Of a DNA stretch of 64,000 nucleotides, positions 38,701 to 41,700 are shown in pieces; position 1 is the first letter of the stretch, and each line of letters starts with the position of its first letter. Origin of the DNA: Symsagittifera roscoffensis. Taxonomy: Eukaryota > Xenacoelomorpha > Acoela > Convolutidae. The translations under genes were made by a program, and so were the position numbers. Location: assembly GCF_963678635.1 (NCBI RefSeq), contig NC_087068.1:30630318-30694317 (forward strand), written 5' to 3'. The notes beneath the pieces were generated by a model that searched no databases, had not been told where the DNA came from, and saw only the letters and a program-made list of their open reading frames with translations.

Positions 38701-41700
38701 TGTTGCATAGTTCGCCGAATAGTATAGTAATTTGGGGCCAAAAATCGCTGATCTGATTCTTGTAATTTTTCGACATAATTTTTTCAGCGGTACTAATAAC
38801 GACATATTTTTTCGCGACATTTTCAATAATTTTCTCTCAAAAATACGTTTCCGACAATTGCTGTTCTGGCTCAAATTGATTGTGACTCGAGGGCTTGTTT
38901 TTAATTGAAATATTAATTATATTCAAGGAAAGTTTGGACGAGCAACTTGGGTTCACACATTTGTAATATTGAAAATCTTTGCTTTTTATTTTTTTTTTGA
39001 AAATAAAATTTTCACAAATTAAATTTTTGCCCCTTCGTTTTGTCTTCACAACTGAAAATTCCATCATTTATTAGAAATGACCAATTAAAATTATAATTGA
39101 CCTGTTAAAATTAACACTTTAGTTTTAGTTACAAATACAGTTCTACCCTTAGACCCATTCTGCTTTTAGACCATTCTTCCTAATGACTGGCCGCATACTG
39201 TTTTCAGACTGGATTTCGCAGTCGCGCCGCGTGCTTAAGTCGCGCCGTCATTCTTTCATTAAGTCGTCGCGCTACTAGTCTTTTCTTAAGTCGCGCCGAT
39301 TTAGTCTTTTTTTAAGTCGCACCGCGTAAGTCTTTTCTCAAGTCGCGTCGCGCCGTCAGTCTTTTCTTAAGTCGCGCCATCAGTCTTTTCCTAAGTCGCG
39401 CCGTCAGTCTTTTCTTAAGTCGCGCAGTCAGTATTTTCTGAAGTCGCGCCGTCAATCTTTTCTTAAGTAACGCGGTCAGTCTTTTCTTAAGTCGCGCCGC
39501 TTAAGTCTTTCCTAAAGTCGCGCCGTCAGTCTTTTTGAAGTAGCGCCGCTTAAAAAATTTTTCTTTAGTTGGGACGCTTAAGTCTTTTCTTAAGTCGCAC
39601 CGTCGGTTTTTTCTTAAGTTGCGCCGTCAGTCTTTTCTGAAGTCGCGCCGTCAGGACTTTCTTAAGTCGCGCCGTCAGTCTTTTCTTAAGTCGCGCCGTC
39701 AGTCTTTTCTTAAGTCGAGCCGTCAGCCTTTTCTTAAGTCGCACCGCTTAAGTCTTTCCTTAAGTCGCGCCGTCAGTCTTTTCTTAAGTCGCACCTCTTA
39801 AGTCTTTCCTTAAGTCGCGCCGTCGGTCTTTTCTTAAGTTGCGCCGCTTAGGTCTTTTCTTAAGTGGCGCAGCTTAAGTCTTCTCTTAAGTTGCGCCGCT
39901 TAAGTCTTCTCTTAAGTTGCGCCGCTTAAGTCTTTTCTTAAGTCGCGTCGCTTTAGTCTTTTCTTAAGTCGCGTCGCTTAAGTCTTTTCTTAAGTCGCGC
40001 CGTCTTTTTTTTCTTAAGTCGCACCGCTTAAGTCTTTCCTTAAGTCGAGCCGTCAGTTTTCTCTTAAGTCGCGCCGGTTCAGTCTTTTCTTATATCTCGC
40101 CATCAGTCTTTTCTTAAGTCGCACCGCTTAAGTCATTTTCTAAGTTTTGCCGCTTAAGTCTTTTTTTAAAGACCTAAACGGAGCGACTCAAGAAAAGACT
40201 TAAGCGGCGCGAAATTAGGAAAAGTCTTAAGCGGCGCGACTTAAGACCATACTTAAGCGGCGCGACAAAAGAAAAGACTTAAACGTCGCGACTTAAGAAA
40301 AAATTTAAGCGGCGCGACTTAAGAAAAGACTGACGGCTTGACTTAAGAAAAGGCTTAAGTGGCGCGACTTACGAAATAATTTAAGCGGCGCGACTTAAGA
40401 AAAGACTGACGACTTGACGTAAGAAAAACCTCAGCGCGACTTAAGAAAAGACTTAAGCGGCGCGACTTAAGAAAAGACCTTAAAGGTGCGACTTAAAAAA
40501 AGACTGACGGCGCGACTTAAGAAAAGTTTTAAGCGGCGCGACTTACGATAAGACCGACGGCATGACTTAATAAAAAACTTACGCGGCGCGACTTAAGAAG
40601 AGATCTTAAAGGCGCGACTTAAGAAAAGACTGAAGCAGCGCGGCTTAAGAAAATACTTTTGTTTTTTGCTCAGTCGCGGCGGTTTATTCTCTGTCGCGCC
40701 GGTCTGAAATTGTCACATTTTCAAGTTGTCACTGACCGCCCCCGAATGGGAACAAATTTCAAGGGTTTCGTGATGAAAGAAGTAATTTATTGCTTCATTT
40801 AATTCGCTTTAATTGAATGGCAATTGCTTCTTTTTAAAAATTGACTCCGCTCATTTTGTTTTCGGTCCTTTGCCTACAAGTTTTTTTTGCCCATTTGGTC
40901 CTTTGCGCATAAGAATAGACCCCAACAAAACTATCAAAAACACAACAGTAAGTTAGCGGCAAAACAAAAATTTACGCGCACAAAAACTTTTCTAGAAAGG
41001 CCGAGATTCTTAGGCAAACTTTGTATAACTTGATCACAGGTCCAGAAGACTCCAGTGGATGTAGTTGTGTGACAGATGAACTATTTCTGTCAATCTTTGT
41101 TGTGATTACGTAATTAAAGATACAAACTATGCAACGTTTTTTTTTGTAAAGTTTTCGGTAAAAATTAAATATCGTATCAATTTGCTCGACTTTTAGTAAA
41201 CAGGATTTTTCTAAGTTAACGTATAACCTCAGGTTTAAATAATCATATCAGCTCATTTTTTTGTGTTTTTGCTTAGCCCCAATTTTTTTCAAAATTGATG
41301 TAACAATTTTTACTATCTGAAAACTGTAAATCAAAAATTAGGATGTTTAGAAATTTCCCACTTTCTGCCTTTTTTTACAAAATGTTTATAATTTTTATCA
41401 AATAATTGTTGATTTATAGCAAAAGTCTTAAATATTTCTAGATACGATCTAAAAATTTTTTCTTAAACCAAATGTAGAAAACTAAAATAAAATTTTGCTG
41501 CGGGTTATGCATTAGAAGATTCAATTTTTTTTAATATAAATTATGTTCATCTAAGATAAGATTCTTTGAGGTTTGTTATACTGTAGTTTTGGGAGGAAAG
41601 CTTGAGAGATGCTGTATATGGGGCTTAGAAAATGGGTCTAGGACAACAAGCCGACGGGACTTCAAGGCGAAGGGACTTCAGGCCGAAAATTAAACTTTAC

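Noticed and set aside
39619-39801. 60-codon Arg/Ser/Leu repeat protein
   Set aside because: It is a translation of the 24-bp minisatellite unit, which is a multiple of three, and not a gene.
39215-40690. CRISPR-like appearance of regularly spaced repeats
   Set aside because: Units are contiguous with no unique spacers, vary in sequence, switch strand, and the context is a eukaryotic intron.
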